Source of the DNA: a bacterium
GTDB taxonomy: Bacteria > Desulfobacterota > Binatia > Binatales > Binataceae
Assembly (NCBI GenBank): GCA_014896235.1
Contig: JADBKU010000032.1
Span: 1-64,000, forward strand
DNA: 64,000 bases
Direction of reading: 5' to 3'
The notes under the pieces were generated by a model. That model had not been told where the DNA came from, did not search any database, and saw only the letters and a program-made list of their open reading frames with translations. The position numbers and the translations under genes were made by a program. Shown here in pieces: positions 53,572-62,139 of this stretch; the first letter of the stretch is position 1, and each line of letters begins with the position of its first letter.

Positions 53572-54276
53572 TCAGGCCGCCGCCGCGCGCGTCGCCGCCG
53601 CCGGATCGACCCGCACGCCCGGTCCCATCGTCGCCGAAACCGCGACGCTCTTGATGTAATTGCCTTTGGCGCTGGCCGGCTTCGAGCGGATTATCGCGTC
53701 CAGCAGGGCATGCGCATTCTCAATCAGTTTGGCTTCGCCGAAACTGAGCTTGCCGATCGGCGCGTGCACGACGCCGGCCTTGTCCACCCGATAATCGACC
53801 TTGCCCGCCTTGACCTCGGCGACCGCCTTGGCGACGTCAAAGGTGACGGTGCCGACGCGCGGATTCGGCATCAGCCCGCGCGGACCGAGAATCTTGCCGA
53901 TACGGCCGACCGCGCCCATGATGTCCGGCGTCGCGATGACGCGATCGAAGTCGAGCCAGTTCTCTTCCTGAATCCGCTTGATCAGATCCTCGCCGCCGAC
54001 GAAATCCGCGCCGGCCTCGCGCGCCTCGCGCTCTTTTTCGCCCTTGGCCAGCACCAGCACGCGGATCGTGCGGCCGGTGCCGTTGGGCAGCACCACGGCG
54101 CCGCGGACGTTTTGATCCGCCTGGCGCGGATCGACGTTGAGCCGCACGGCCAGCTCGGCGGTTTCGTCGAATTTCGCGACCTTGTTGCCCACCACCAGGC
54201 CGATCGCCTCTTCCAGCGAGTAACGCCGTGCGTGATCGATCCGTTTGGCCGCTTCACGATACTTCTTTCCTGCCAT
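53572..54276 (-). CDS. rplA: 50S ribosomal protein L1
   Basis: The 234-residue product has the two L1 domains, with [25 protein letters not shown] loop near 122-142. It forms the mobile L1 stalk that releases E-site tRNA and usually represses rplKA. Normal length. Confidence 0.97.
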   Translation of the reverse strand: MAGKKYREAAKRIDHARRYSLEEAIGLVVGNKVAKFDETAELAVRLNVDPRQADQNVRGAVVLPNGTGRTIRVLVLAKGEKEREAREAGADFVGGEDLIKRIQEENWLDFDRVIATPDIMGAVGRIGKILGPRGLMPNPRVGTVTFDVAKAVAEVKAGKVDYRVDKAGVVHAPIGKLSFGEAKLIENAHALLDAIIRSKPASAKGNYIKSVAVSATMGPGVRVDPAAATRAAAA

Positions 54277-54302
54277 CGCCGTCCTGAATCCTTCCGCGCC
54301 GC

Positions 54303-54728
54303 TCAGTCGCCGATTTCGATACCCATCGAACGGGCCGTGCCGGCGACCGAGCGGGTGGCCGCCTCGAGATCCGCGGCGGTGAGATCGCGCAGCTTGGTCT
54401 GGGCGATCTCTTCGATTTGTTTGCGCGTCACCTTGCCGACTTTCTGCTTGTGCGGCGTCGCCGAGCCCTTTTCGATTCCGGCCGCGCGTTTGAGCAGTAC
54501 CGAAGCCGGCGGACTTTTGGTGATAAAGGTGAACGAGCGGTCGGCGTACACGGTGATTACCACCGGGATCACCAAGCCCTGCATGTTCTGGGTCTGCGCG
54601 TTGAACGCCTTGCAGAACTCCATGATATTGACGCCGCGCTGACCGAGCGCCGGTCCAACGGGCGGAGAAGGATTCGCCGCGCCTGCGGGAATCTGCAATT
54701 TAATCTGTCCGGTGACTTTTTTAGCCAT
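54303..54728 (-). CDS. rplK: 50S ribosomal protein L11
   Basis: The 141-residue product has the N-terminal factor-contact domain ([15 protein letters not shown]) and the C-terminal RNA-binding domain. It is the site of thiostrepton action and of RelA sensing. Normal length. Confidence 0.97.
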   Translation of the reverse strand: MAKKVTGQIKLQIPAGAANPSPPVGPALGQRGVNIMEFCKAFNAQTQNMQGLVIPVVITVYADRSFTFITKSPPASVLLKRAAGIEKGSATPHKQKVGKVTRKQIEEIAQTKLRDLTAADLEAATRSVAGTARSMGIEIGD

Positions 54729-54802
54729 TTGGGCCGTACTTTCCGGGTGATCGCCGCGCCGTTATCCGCCAGCGCGGATACGTGCGCCATCCATGCGACC
54801 GC

Positions 54803-55393
54803 CTATGACTTCTCCACCTGCACGAAATCGAGCTCGACCGGCGTCGCCCGGCCGAAAATCGAAATCAGCACGCGCACCTTACCCTTTTCGGGCTTGACCT
54901 CTTCGACCGTGCCGTTGAAATCCTGAAACGGGCCGTCGATTACCTTGACCGCCTCGCCCACCTCGAACTGCACCTTGGGCTTGGGCCGCAGCGCGCCCTC
55001 TTCCATCTGTTGCCGGATCGCGACGACGTCCGACTCCGGCACTTCCGGCGGCATCGTCGAATGCCCGACGAACCCGGTCACTTTCGGCGTGTTTTTCACC
55101 ACGTGCCAGGTCTCGTCGTCCAGCTCCATGTTGACGAAGATATAGCCGGGGAAAAACTTGCGATTGGAAACCTTGCGCTGGCCGCCTTTGCCCAGTTCCT
55201 GCACGCGTTCGACCGGCACCACGATATCGCCGAACTTCTCGCCGAGCGCCCGCGTCTCTTCGTTGAGCTTGAGCGCGCGCACCCGTTCCTCGAGCGCGGT
55301 TTTGGCGCGCTGTTCGAAGCCCGAATAGGTATGCACGACATACCATCGCTTTTTCGGCTCGGGCCGGAATTCAACCGATGCTTGCTCGGCCAT
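54803..55393 (-). CDS. nusG: transcription antitermination factor NusG
   Basis: The 196-residue protein has the NGN domain (KRWYVVHTYSGFEQRAK near 15-31) and a C-terminal KOW domain (GEAVKVIDGPFQDFNGTVEE near 143-162). It links RNA polymerase to S10 or Rho. It lies after secE, before rplK, as in most bacteria. Confidence 0.97.
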   Translation of the reverse strand: MAEQASVEFRPEPKKRWYVVHTYSGFEQRAKTALEERVRALKLNEETRALGEKFGDIVVPVERVQELGKGGQRKVSNRKFFPGYIFVNMELDDETWHVVKNTPKVTGFVGHSTMPPEVPESDVVAIRQQMEEGALRPKPKVQFEVGEAVKVIDGPFQDFNGTVEEVKPEKGKVRVLISIFGRATPVELDFVQVEKS

Positions 55394-55461
55394 TGGCGGC
55401 TTTTTCTTTCGCCGGAACGCTCCGGCATCGTCGCCGGACGCGTTCCAAGGCGTAATTTCGC

Positions 55462-55665
55462 TCAGCTAATCAATTGATGGACGACTCGGGTCGCGCCCAT
55501 ATCGACCAGTCCCAGCCACAGCGCCATCACCAGGGTCAGGATGACGACCACCAGCGTCGCCTGCATCGTCTCCTTGGGCGTTGGGAAGTGGACTTTCGCA
55601 AGCTCTTTCCAAGCTTCTTTTACAAAATTCGTGCCCTGATCGAGGTAACTTTTCAGACTATCCAT
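55462..55665 (-). CDS. secE: protein translocase subunit SecE
   Basis: The 67-residue protein has one membrane segment near the C-terminus (VVVILTLVMALWLGL) and the conserved WKELAKVHFPTPKET motif just before it. This is the short single-span form. It clamps SecY. It sits between tRNA-Trp and nusG. Confidence 0.96.
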   Translation of the reverse strand: MDSLKSYLDQGTNFVKEAWKELAKVHFPTPKETMQATLVVVILTLVMALWLGLVDMGATRVVHQLIS

Positions 55666-55743
55666 TTTATGCAGTCATTACAAGTCCTTCGCGCTTCGCC
55701 GTAACTTTGGCGCGGCTCTCTGCGTCGATCGCAGGCGCATGAA

Positions 55744-55820
55744 TGGCGGGCCAGCCAGGGCTCGAACCTGGAACCTGCGGATTTGGAGTCCGCCGCTCTG
55801 CCAATTAGAGCTACTGACCC
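55744..55820 (-). tRNA. tRNA-Trp (CCA anticodon)
   Basis: A 77-base cloverleaf is present: acceptor arms GGGTCAG and CTGGCCC, anticodon loop CTCCAAA (anticodon CCA), T loop GTTCGAG, and an encoded 3' CCA. It lies between rpmG and secE, the standard place. Confidence 0.95.
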
Positions 55821-55875
55821 TTCGCCTCGCTATAGTTCGAACGCGGCGTCGCTGCGATGCGTCGCCCGGGCGCGT

Positions 55876-56028
55876 TTAGACCTTGGCCTCCTTGTGCACG
55901 GTATGGCTGCGGCAGGATGGGCAAAACTTCTTGATGGCGAACTTCTCGGTCTGGCGCTTTTTATTCTTGCTGGTCGTGTAGTTGCGCCGTTTACAGCCGT
56001 CGCACGCCATCGCAATCAAGTCTCTCAT
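55876..56028 (-). CDS. rpmG: 50S ribosomal protein L33 (zinc-binding form)
   Basis: A 50-residue frame starts MRDLIAMACDGCKRRNYTT and contains Cys9, 12, 36 and 39, the zinc ribbon of the C+ form. An inner ATG at 56010 is less likely because family members start MRD. It lies between tRNA-Thr and tRNA-Trp. Too short for most length cut-offs. Confidence 0.95.
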   Translation of the reverse strand: MRDLIAMACDGCKRRNYTTSKNKKRQTEKFAIKKFCPSCRSHTVHKEAKV

Positions 56029-56082
56029 ATTTCTTTGTCCTCAAGCGCCGCGTACTTGCCCGTCGGCGCGAGAAATTTTGCA

Positions 56083-56155
<73 letters not shown>

Positions 56156-56205
56156 GATTCAAGACTGTTTCAGCCTCATATCCGGCATACGGGCCGGGGT
56201 TTTGA

Positions 56206-56281
56206 TGGAGCGGGAAACGGGATTCGAACCCGCGACCCCGAGCTTGGAAGGCTCGCGCTCTACCAACTGAGCTATTCCCGC
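56206..56281 (-). tRNA. tRNA-Gly (TCC anticodon)
   Basis: A 76-base cloverleaf with acceptor GCGGGAA/TTCCCGC, anticodon loop CTTCCAA (anticodon TCC) and an encoded 3' CCA. Third tRNA of the cluster. Confidence 0.95.
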
Positions 56282-56304
56282 TCTCCCATTAGCGCCATAA
56301 AATT

Positions 56305-56390
<86 letters not shown>

Positions 56391-56412
56391 GCACAACCCT
56401 CCCATCGGGCCA

Positions 56413-56484
<72 letters not shown>

Positions 56485-56505
56485 GTCGAGCTTGGAAACT
56501 TCCTT

Positions 56506-56532
56506 ATTATGCCGCACTCCGCGCCAAGTCAA
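56506..56532 (-). promoter_or_regulatory. sigma70-like promoter of the tRNA-rpmG-secE-nusG transcript
   Basis: On the minus strand TTGACT (56527-56532) is followed after 15 bases by CATAAT (56506-56511). It lies 22 bases before the first tRNA, in an AT-rich patch. The -35 sequence and the spacing match those of the str promoter. Confidence 0.6.
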
Positions 56533-56588
56533 TAATACCGCCATTTGTCGCGCAATCAATTGCGCAATCGCGAGTTTCAAACGTTGTC

Positions 56589-57302
56589 TCAGGGCGATCG
56601 TGAACCAGCCGGCTTGGCGCTTGGACGCGAGGCGCCGGCCTGTCGATATCGGCGGACGAAACGTGGCAGGAACGCCACCGCGGCGAGCAACGCCAGCGCA
56701 ATTATTCCGACCTTAATCGCGCCGGCTTCTCCCGCCGCGACGGTCCGGCCAGCATAGCCAAGATAGGTGTATGCGATCACGCCCGGAACCATAAAAACGA
56801 CCGACGCCAGGACGAATTCAACCAGTCTGATCCGTGTCAGGCCGAAGGCGTAATTGACCAGATTAAATGGAAACAGCGGGACCAGCCTGACAAAAGCGAC
56901 AAAGCGCCAGCCCTCTTCCTCGACCCCGCCAATAACCGCCGCAAGCCGTCCGCCGCCACGCCGCGCGACCCAATCTCCCGCGACGTACCGTGCGATCAAG
57001 AACGCGCCCGTGGCACCCAGCGTCGCTCCGCTCAGGTTCCAGATGGCGCCGAACACCGGCCCGAAGATCGCTCCGCCCGCCAGCGTCAGGATCGAGCCGG
57101 GCACGAAGGCGACCGTCGCGACCGCATAGATCGCGATAAACACGATCGGCCCGAAATACCCGAAGCGTTTTAACGCGCTCTGGATAGCCGTGGCTTGAAA
57201 CAGCTCGCGATTACGCGCCAGCATCACGACCGCCGCGACGATTATCGCAACCGCCGCGACCTTGATGTACAACTGGCGCCGCGCGGCGCCCGAAGCGGTC
57301 AT
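56589..57302 (-). CDS. TVP38/TMEM64-family (VTT domain) membrane protein
   Basis: The 237-residue protein has about five to six membrane segments. It contains the VTT-domain hallmarks FVPGSILTLAGGAIFGP (about 66-82) and FVRLVPLFPFNLVNYAFGLTRI (about 136-157). Members of this DedA-related superfamily are lipid scramblases or flippases. Its start overlaps the stop of the sterol-desaturase-family gene as ATGA, so the two are one operon. Confidence 0.85.
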   Translation of the reverse strand: MTASGAARRQLYIKVAAVAIIVAAVVMLARNRELFQATAIQSALKRFGYFGPIVFIAIYAVATVAFVPGSILTLAGGAIFGPVFGAIWNLSGATLGATGAFLIARYVAGDWVARRGGGRLAAVIGGVEEEGWRFVAFVRLVPLFPFNLVNYAFGLTRIRLVEFVLASVVFMVPGVIAYTYLGYAGRTVAAGEAGAIKVGIIALALLAAVAFLPRFVRRYRQAGASRPSAKPAGSRSP

Positions 57303-58126
57303 TCGCCGTCCCCGCGCGTGATCGCGTAGCCGCCCGTCGACCCGCGCAGCGGCTGCGTCAGCATCCGGTCGAGCCGCAGCTCGCCGGCCTCGCGAAACTG
57401 TTCGATGCCGATCGTCAGCCGCTCATGCCCCGCCGCCGGTTGCGCCTTGTAGGTGCCGAGCATCCAGTCCCACCATGGCAGGTTGAAGCCGAAATTGCTG
57501 TTGGTCTCATCGATCGCGATCGAATGATGCACGCGATGCATGTCAGGCGTCACCATGAAGATCCGCAGGATCGAATCGGCGCGCGCCGGCAGGCGCAGAT
57601 TGGCGTGGTTGAACATCGAGGTCGCGTTGAGCAACGCCTCGAAGACGACCACGCTCGCGGCCGATGCGCCGAGCGCGGCGATTACGCTCAGCTTGTACGC
57701 CATCGAGAGCACGATTTCCGCCGGATGGAACCGCACGCCCGTGGTGACGTCGAAGTCGAGGTCGGCATGATGCATCCGATGAATCCGCCAGAGCGCCGGC
57801 GCCGCATGGAACATCACATGTTGAAGGTAGATCGCAAAGTCGAGCAGCGTCACCGCTGCGACGATTTTGAGCGCCGCCGACAGATGCAGATTATTCAACA
57901 GGCCCCAGCCCCTGCGCTCGCCTTCGAGCGCGAAGGCGGCGGCGGTGAATGGAAAAATCGCGCGCACAACCAGGGTGTTGAGCGCGACCACGCCCAAATT
58001 GTTGGGCCATCGCACGCGCCGCGCGAAGGCGCGCGCGCGGCGCGGCGCGCGCGACTCCCAGAGCGCGACCGTCGCGAGCACGGCGCCGAAAGCGATCAGC
58101 CGAAGCGCGGCTTCATGCTCGATCAT
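57299..58126 (-). CDS. sterol desaturase / fatty acid hydroxylase family protein
   Basis: The 275-residue membrane protein has the histidine boxes of the di-iron family: HVMFH (103-107), HRMHH (116-120) and HRVHH (197-201), plus single His in RFHP and FNHAN. It probably oxidises a lipid such as a sterol, hopanoid or fatty acid at the membrane. It is paired with the VTT-domain gene. Confidence 0.87.
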   Translation of the reverse strand: MIEHEAALRLIAFGAVLATVALWESRAPRRARAFARRVRWPNNLGVVALNTLVVRAIFPFTAAAFALEGERRGWGLLNNLHLSAALKIVAAVTLLDFAIYLQHVMFHAAPALWRIHRMHHADLDFDVTTGVRFHPAEIVLSMAYKLSVIAALGASAASVVVFEALLNATSMFNHANLRLPARADSILRIFMVTPDMHRVHHSIAIDETNSNFGFNLPWWDWMLGTYKAQPAAGHERLTIGIEQFREAGELRLDRMLTQPLRGSTGGYAITRGDGE

Positions 58127-58332
58127 CGCAGAAAAAATTCCGCCGCCCTGAACCGGAGAATCGTCTGACTCCTCGCCGCAAGCATATCATCCCGCGCGCG
58201 CCGCACGGACGAAATTCGCGCAAGCGGCGCCGCGCCGGCGCGAATTGACCAGATCGGCGCGCTTGCCCATAATCGCGATATTTTCGCGTTTCCGGCGCCT
58301 GCGACGCGCCGCAAGATAGCGCGGCACTCCAG

Positions 58333-58872
58333 ATGCGATGTCCACAATGCGGATTCGATGCTGCGGCTGGCGCGGCCTTCTGCGCACGCTGCGGCGCGCG
58401 CATCTTCACGCCCAAGCCGGAAGACCGGCGCGAGTACGCGCTGACCCGGATTCTGCCGTCGTGGTGGCATTTCGCCGGGCCGATCGCGTTCGCCGCGATT
58501 ATCCTGATCCTTGCCGTGGGCGCGGCGGTCGCGCCCAAGGGCGACGCCCGGATCGGCGTCTTCGGCCTCGCGCTGGCCGGACTGCTGATCGCGCGCGTCA
58601 GCCTGCTGCGCCGCAATACGAGTTGGAGCCTGACTTCGGACCGGGTAATCGAGCGGCACGGCTTTATCGCGACGCGGCGGCGCGAGATGGAGCTTGCCGA
58701 CGTGCGCTCGATCGAAGTCGAACGCAGCGCGATGCAGCGGATGCTGGGACTCGGCGACGTCAAAGTCGCGTCGGCGGCGAGCGGCGATTTCATGATCAAG
58801 ATGTTCGATATTCCGGATCCCGAACGGATGGCGGAAATTCTGCGCAAGGCGCGGCTCAAGCGGCTGGCGTGA
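58333..58872 (+). CDS. zinc-ribbon and bacterial PH-domain membrane protein
   Basis: The 179-residue protein starts with a zinc ribbon (Cys3, 6, 17 and 20), followed by two membrane segments (about 47-65 and 74-88). It ends in a bacterial PH-type domain (SWSLTSDRVIERHGFIATRRREMELADVRSIEVE region, from about 96). Function is unknown. It is divergent from the desaturase gene (206 bases between) and precedes rnhB. Confidence 0.75.
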   Translation: MRCPQCGFDAAAGAAFCARCGARIFTPKPEDRREYALTRILPSWWHFAGPIAFAAIILILAVGAAVAPKGDARIGVFGLALAGLLIARVSLLRRNTSWSLTSDRVIERHGFIATRRREMELADVRSIEVERSAMQRMLGLGDVKVASAASGDFMIKMFDIPDPERMAEILRKARLKRLA

Positions 58873-58900
58873 CGCGCACAGGGGCGAGGGAGGCGCTACG

Positions 58901-59536
58901 GTGGCTGGGCGGGCGAATCTCAGATACGAGCGGCAGTTGTGGAAACAGGGCCTCGCCGCCGTCGCCGGCGTCGATGAGGCCGGGGTCGGGCCGATGGCCG
59001 GGCCGGTGGTCGCGGCCGCCGTCATTTTCCCGCCCGAAGCGTTTATCAAGGGCGTGCACGACTCCAAGCAGCTCACGCCCGAAAAACGCGCCGAGCTGTT
59101 TCCGCTGATCCACGAACGCGCCGCGGCGGTCGGCGTGGGCGTCGCGGCGGTCAACGAAGTCGATGAACTCAACGTTTACTGGGCGGCGATGCTGGCTTGC
59201 GAGCGCGCCATCCTGGAACTTGGCCGCACGCCCGACCACGTGCTGATGGACGGCCGCACGATTCCCGGACTCAAGCTGCCGCAGACGAAAATTGTCGGCG
59301 GCGACCGCAAAAGTTTCTGCATCGCCGCGGCGTCGATAATCGCCAAGGTCACGCGCGATCGAATCATGACCGCGTATGACGCCGAATATCCCGGCTACGG
59401 TTTCGCCAGCCATAAGGGCTACTGCACGGCGGACCACTTCGACGCGCTCGCGCGGCTTGGCCCTTCGCCGATCCATCGCCGCTCGTTCGCGCCGGTGATG
59501 CGCGCCGCCCAACGCGAGCTGTTCGCCGGCAGATAG
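58901..59536 (+). CDS. rnhB: ribonuclease HII
   Basis: The 211-residue enzyme removes ribonucleotides and RNA from DNA. Asp25 and Glu26 in DEAGVG start the metal site, and further acids lie in VLMDGR and KVTRD. The usual GRG motif that senses the RNA-DNA junction reads GVG here (Val29). The start is GTG with GAGGGAGG upstream. It follows the PH-domain gene by 28 bases. Confidence 0.93.
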   Translation: MAGRANLRYERQLWKQGLAAVAGVDEAGVGPMAGPVVAAAVIFPPEAFIKGVHDSKQLTPEKRAELFPLIHERAAAVGVGVAAVNEVDELNVYWAAMLACERAILELGRTPDHVLMDGRTIPGLKLPQTKIVGGDRKSFCIAAASIIAKVTRDRIMTAYDAEYPGYGFASHKGYCTADHFDALARLGPSPIHRRSFAPVMRAAQRELFAGR

Positions 59537-59660
59537 CGCGCGGCGCGCACGCCGGACCGCCTTTCCGCTCCACATCGCCGCCAACGCCAGCGCGCGATTC
59601 GATTCGCGCGCAACGCCAGCACGCATCGCCTGTGGAAACGGATCCGATCCGGCGCTTACC

Positions 59661-59681
59661 CTATCGCCAATGATGCGATAG
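59661..59681. promoter_or_regulatory. inverted repeat upstream of pdhA, possible operator
   Basis: The perfect repeat ctatcgc-N7-gcgatag has 7-bp arms and lies 45 bases before the pdhA start. Such dyads often bind dimeric repressors. It does not match the E. coli PdhR site. The binding protein is unknown. Confidence 0.45.
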
Positions 59682-59726
59682 TGGTTTACTGAGAGCCTGG
59701 ACGCGGTCGGCATGGAGGGTTTTTTG

Positions 59727-60746
59727 ATGGCCCTGGAACGTGAAAAACATATCGCCGAACGAGCCTTGCTGACGATGACCGAGACGCAGTTGCTCGATCT
59801 CTATCGCCGCATGGTTCTGATCCGGCGCTTCGAGGACAAAGTCGCGGAGATGTACAGCCGCGGCAAGATCACCGGCTTTTGCCATCTGTATGCGGGCGAG
59901 GAAGCGGTCGCGGTCGGCGCGATCAGCGCGCTTTACGACAAGGACTATGTGGTCTCGACCTATCGCGAGCACGGCCATTGCCTCGCCAAGGGCTCGTCGC
60001 CGCGCGCGGTGATGGCGGAACTGTTCGGCAAGGCGACCGGCCTTTCGCGCGGACACGGCGGCTCGATGCATCTGTTTGACGGCGAGCTGCGCTTCATGGG
60101 CGGCTACGCGATCGTCGGCGGCGGCCTGCCGCTCGCGGCGGGCCTTGGGCTCGCGGTGCGTTACAAAGAGGAGCCGGAGGTGGTCTGCTGTTTCTTTGGC
60201 GACGGCGCGCTGCCGCAGGGCGCGTTTCACGAAGCGCTCAATATGGCGTCGCTGTGGAAGCTGCCGGTGGTCTTCATCTGCGAGAACAATTTCTACGGGA
60301 TGGGCACGCTGGTGCAGAACGCGATCTGCCAGGAGGAGCTTTACAAGTTCGCCGAACCCTACAAGATGCCCGGCGTGCGCGTGGACGGGATGGACGTGCT
60401 GGCGGTTCACGCGGCCACGCTGGAAGCGGCGGCGCGCGCCCGCGAGGGCGAGGGGCCGTCGCTGATCGAGGCGACGACCTACCGTTTCCGCGGCCATTCG
60501 ATGTCCGATCCGGCCGAATACCGCTCCAAGCGCGAAGAGCGAATCTGGCAGGAACGCGACCCGATCAAGCATCTGCGGCGCAAGCTGATTCAGGACGGAC
60601 GCGCCAACGACGCGCGGCTGGCGGCGATCGAGAACGAGGTCGCGGCGGTGATCGACGACGCGGTCAAGTTCGCCGAGGAAAGCCCCGAGCCGGCGCTCGA
60701 CACGCTGGGCAAGTACGTTTATATCGACGCGGACGGAGCGGAGTAA
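59727..60746 (+). CDS. pdhA: pyruvate dehydrogenase E1 component subunit alpha
   Basis: The 339-residue protein has the thiamine diphosphate motif GDGALPQGAFHEALNMAS (about 156-173) and ends in the expected ENN region. The ATG at 59727 is chosen because GGAGGG lies seven bases upstream; an ATG at 59712 would use that site as coding. It forms the alpha2beta2 E1 with pdhB. A branched-chain or acetoin substrate cannot be ruled out. Confidence 0.93.
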   Translation: MALEREKHIAERALLTMTETQLLDLYRRMVLIRRFEDKVAEMYSRGKITGFCHLYAGEEAVAVGAISALYDKDYVVSTYREHGHCLAKGSSPRAVMAELFGKATGLSRGHGGSMHLFDGELRFMGGYAIVGGGLPLAAGLGLAVRYKEEPEVVCCFFGDGALPQGAFHEALNMASLWKLPVVFICENNFYGMGTLVQNAICQEELYKFAEPYKMPGVRVDGMDVLAVHAATLEAAARAREGEGPSLIEATTYRFRGHSMSDPAEYRSKREERIWQERDPIKHLRRKLIQDGRANDARLAAIENEVAAVIDDAVKFAEESPEPALDTLGKYVYIDADGAE

Positions 60747-61717
60747 TGGCGCAAATCACTTACCGGGAAGCGCTTAACCAGGCGCTGCGCGAAGAGCTGG
60801 ACCGCGACGAGCGCGTCTTTATCATGGGCGAGGAGGTCGGTTATTTCGGCGGCGCTTTCAAGGTCACCGACGGCCTGCTGGCGGTGTACGGCGAAAAGCG
60901 CGTGCGCGACACGCCGATCGCCGAATTGACGATCGTCGGCGCGGGCGTGGGCGCGGCGATGGGCGGACTCAAGCCGATCGTCGAGCTGATGACGATCAAC
61001 TTCGGCCTGCTGGCGATGGACCAGATTATCAATCACGCCGCGAAGATCCATTACATGTTCGGCGGGCGCGCCAAGGTGCCGCTGGTGATTCGCGCGCCCC
61101 AGGGCGCCGGCCATCAGTTGGGCGCGCAGCACAGCCAGAGCCTCGAAGCCTACTTCCTGCATTGTCCGGGCCTGCTGGTGGCGATTCCGGCCACGCCGGC
61201 GGACGCCAAGGGCCTGCTCAAGAGCTGCATACGGCAGGACAATCCGGTGATTTTTCTCGAGCATGAATCGCTCTACGGCGTCAAAGGCGACGTTCCCGAG
61301 GGCGAATATCTGACGCCGCTCGGAAAGGCCAACGTGCTGCGCGAAGGCAAGGACATCACGATCGTTTCCTACTCGAAATGCGTGTACGACGCGGTCGCCG
61401 CCGCCGAGGCGCTGGAGAACGAGGGCGTGGACGCCGAAGTGATCGATTTGCGGACGCTGAATCCGCTCGATACGGCGACGGTCGTCGAATCGGTGCGCAA
61501 GACCGGCAAGGCGATGGTGGTTTACGAGGGCTGGCGCACGGGCGGCGCGGGCGCCGAGATCGCGGCGCAGATTTACGAGGCGGCGTTCGACCATCTGGAC
61601 GCGCCGGTCGAGCGCGTGGCGACGCTCGACACGCCGATTCCCTATAACGCGCGGCTGGAGAAGGCGGCCCTGCCGGGCGCGGCCGATATCGTCAAAGTCG
61701 CGGAGCGGATGGTCTAG
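60746..61717 (+). CDS. pdhB: pyruvate dehydrogenase E1 component subunit beta
   Basis: The 323-residue protein has the beta-subunit start ITYREALNQALREELDRDERV and the MGEEVGYFGGAFKVTDGL segment. Its ATG overlaps the pdhA stop (TAATG), so the two subunits are made together. A longer frame from 60254 lies inside pdhA and is not real. Confidence 0.94.
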   Translation: MAQITYREALNQALREELDRDERVFIMGEEVGYFGGAFKVTDGLLAVYGEKRVRDTPIAELTIVGAGVGAAMGGLKPIVELMTINFGLLAMDQIINHAAKIHYMFGGRAKVPLVIRAPQGAGHQLGAQHSQSLEAYFLHCPGLLVAIPATPADAKGLLKSCIRQDNPVIFLEHESLYGVKGDVPEGEYLTPLGKANVLREGKDITIVSYSKCVYDAVAAAEALENEGVDAEVIDLRTLNPLDTATVVESVRKTGKAMVVYEGWRTGGAGAEIAAQIYEAAFDHLDAPVERVATLDTPIPYNARLEKAALPGAADIVKVAERMV

Positions 61718-61735
61718 CGGCGCGCCGCCGATCAG

Positions 61736-62047
61736 TCACGCGGCGCCGCCGGAATCGTGAGTGACGGCCGGCGGCGGCGGTTGGGAAAGCGCGTGAAGCC
61801 GTCGAATCGCCAGATAACCGAGCACTATCGTGCGCCAGAACCATCGGCGCCGGTCCATCCCGGTGCGCGCGGTGAGGCCGAGGCAATAAATCGCCTCGGC
61901 GCCGTGAATCACGAGCGTGATCTCGAACAGCGCGCGCGCAATGGAGCCTATCGGCGTGCGCGCGAACGGCGGCACGATCGCGAAAAAGCCCAGCGCCATC
62001 CAGTAGGCGCCCGCTTTGAACCAATCGGACTCGGCAATCTCGTTCAT
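61736..62047 (-). CDS. small membrane protein, TMEM254/DUF4499-like
   Basis: From the ATG at 62047 (GGGAG upstream) the product has 102 residues with about three membrane segments, the first starting near residue 10 (AYWMALGFFAIVPP). A HGAEAIYCLGLTARTGMDRRRWFWRT segment resembles the TMEM254 family. Function is unknown. It lies on the opposite strand between pdhB and pdhC, 18 bases from the pdhB stop. Confidence 0.6.
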   Translation of the reverse strand: MNEIAESDWFKAGAYWMALGFFAIVPPFARTPIGSIARALFEITLVIHGAEAIYCLGLTARTGMDRRRWFWRTIVLGYLAIRRLHALSQPPPPAVTHDSGGAA

Positions 62048-62139
62048 CGCGCTCCCGTCCGCGCGGCAATCAGATGCGGCGCCGGTCCAAGCTTGTCGGT
62101 TGGACGGACTTGCGCGCAAGATACGTAAAGGTTTCATCC

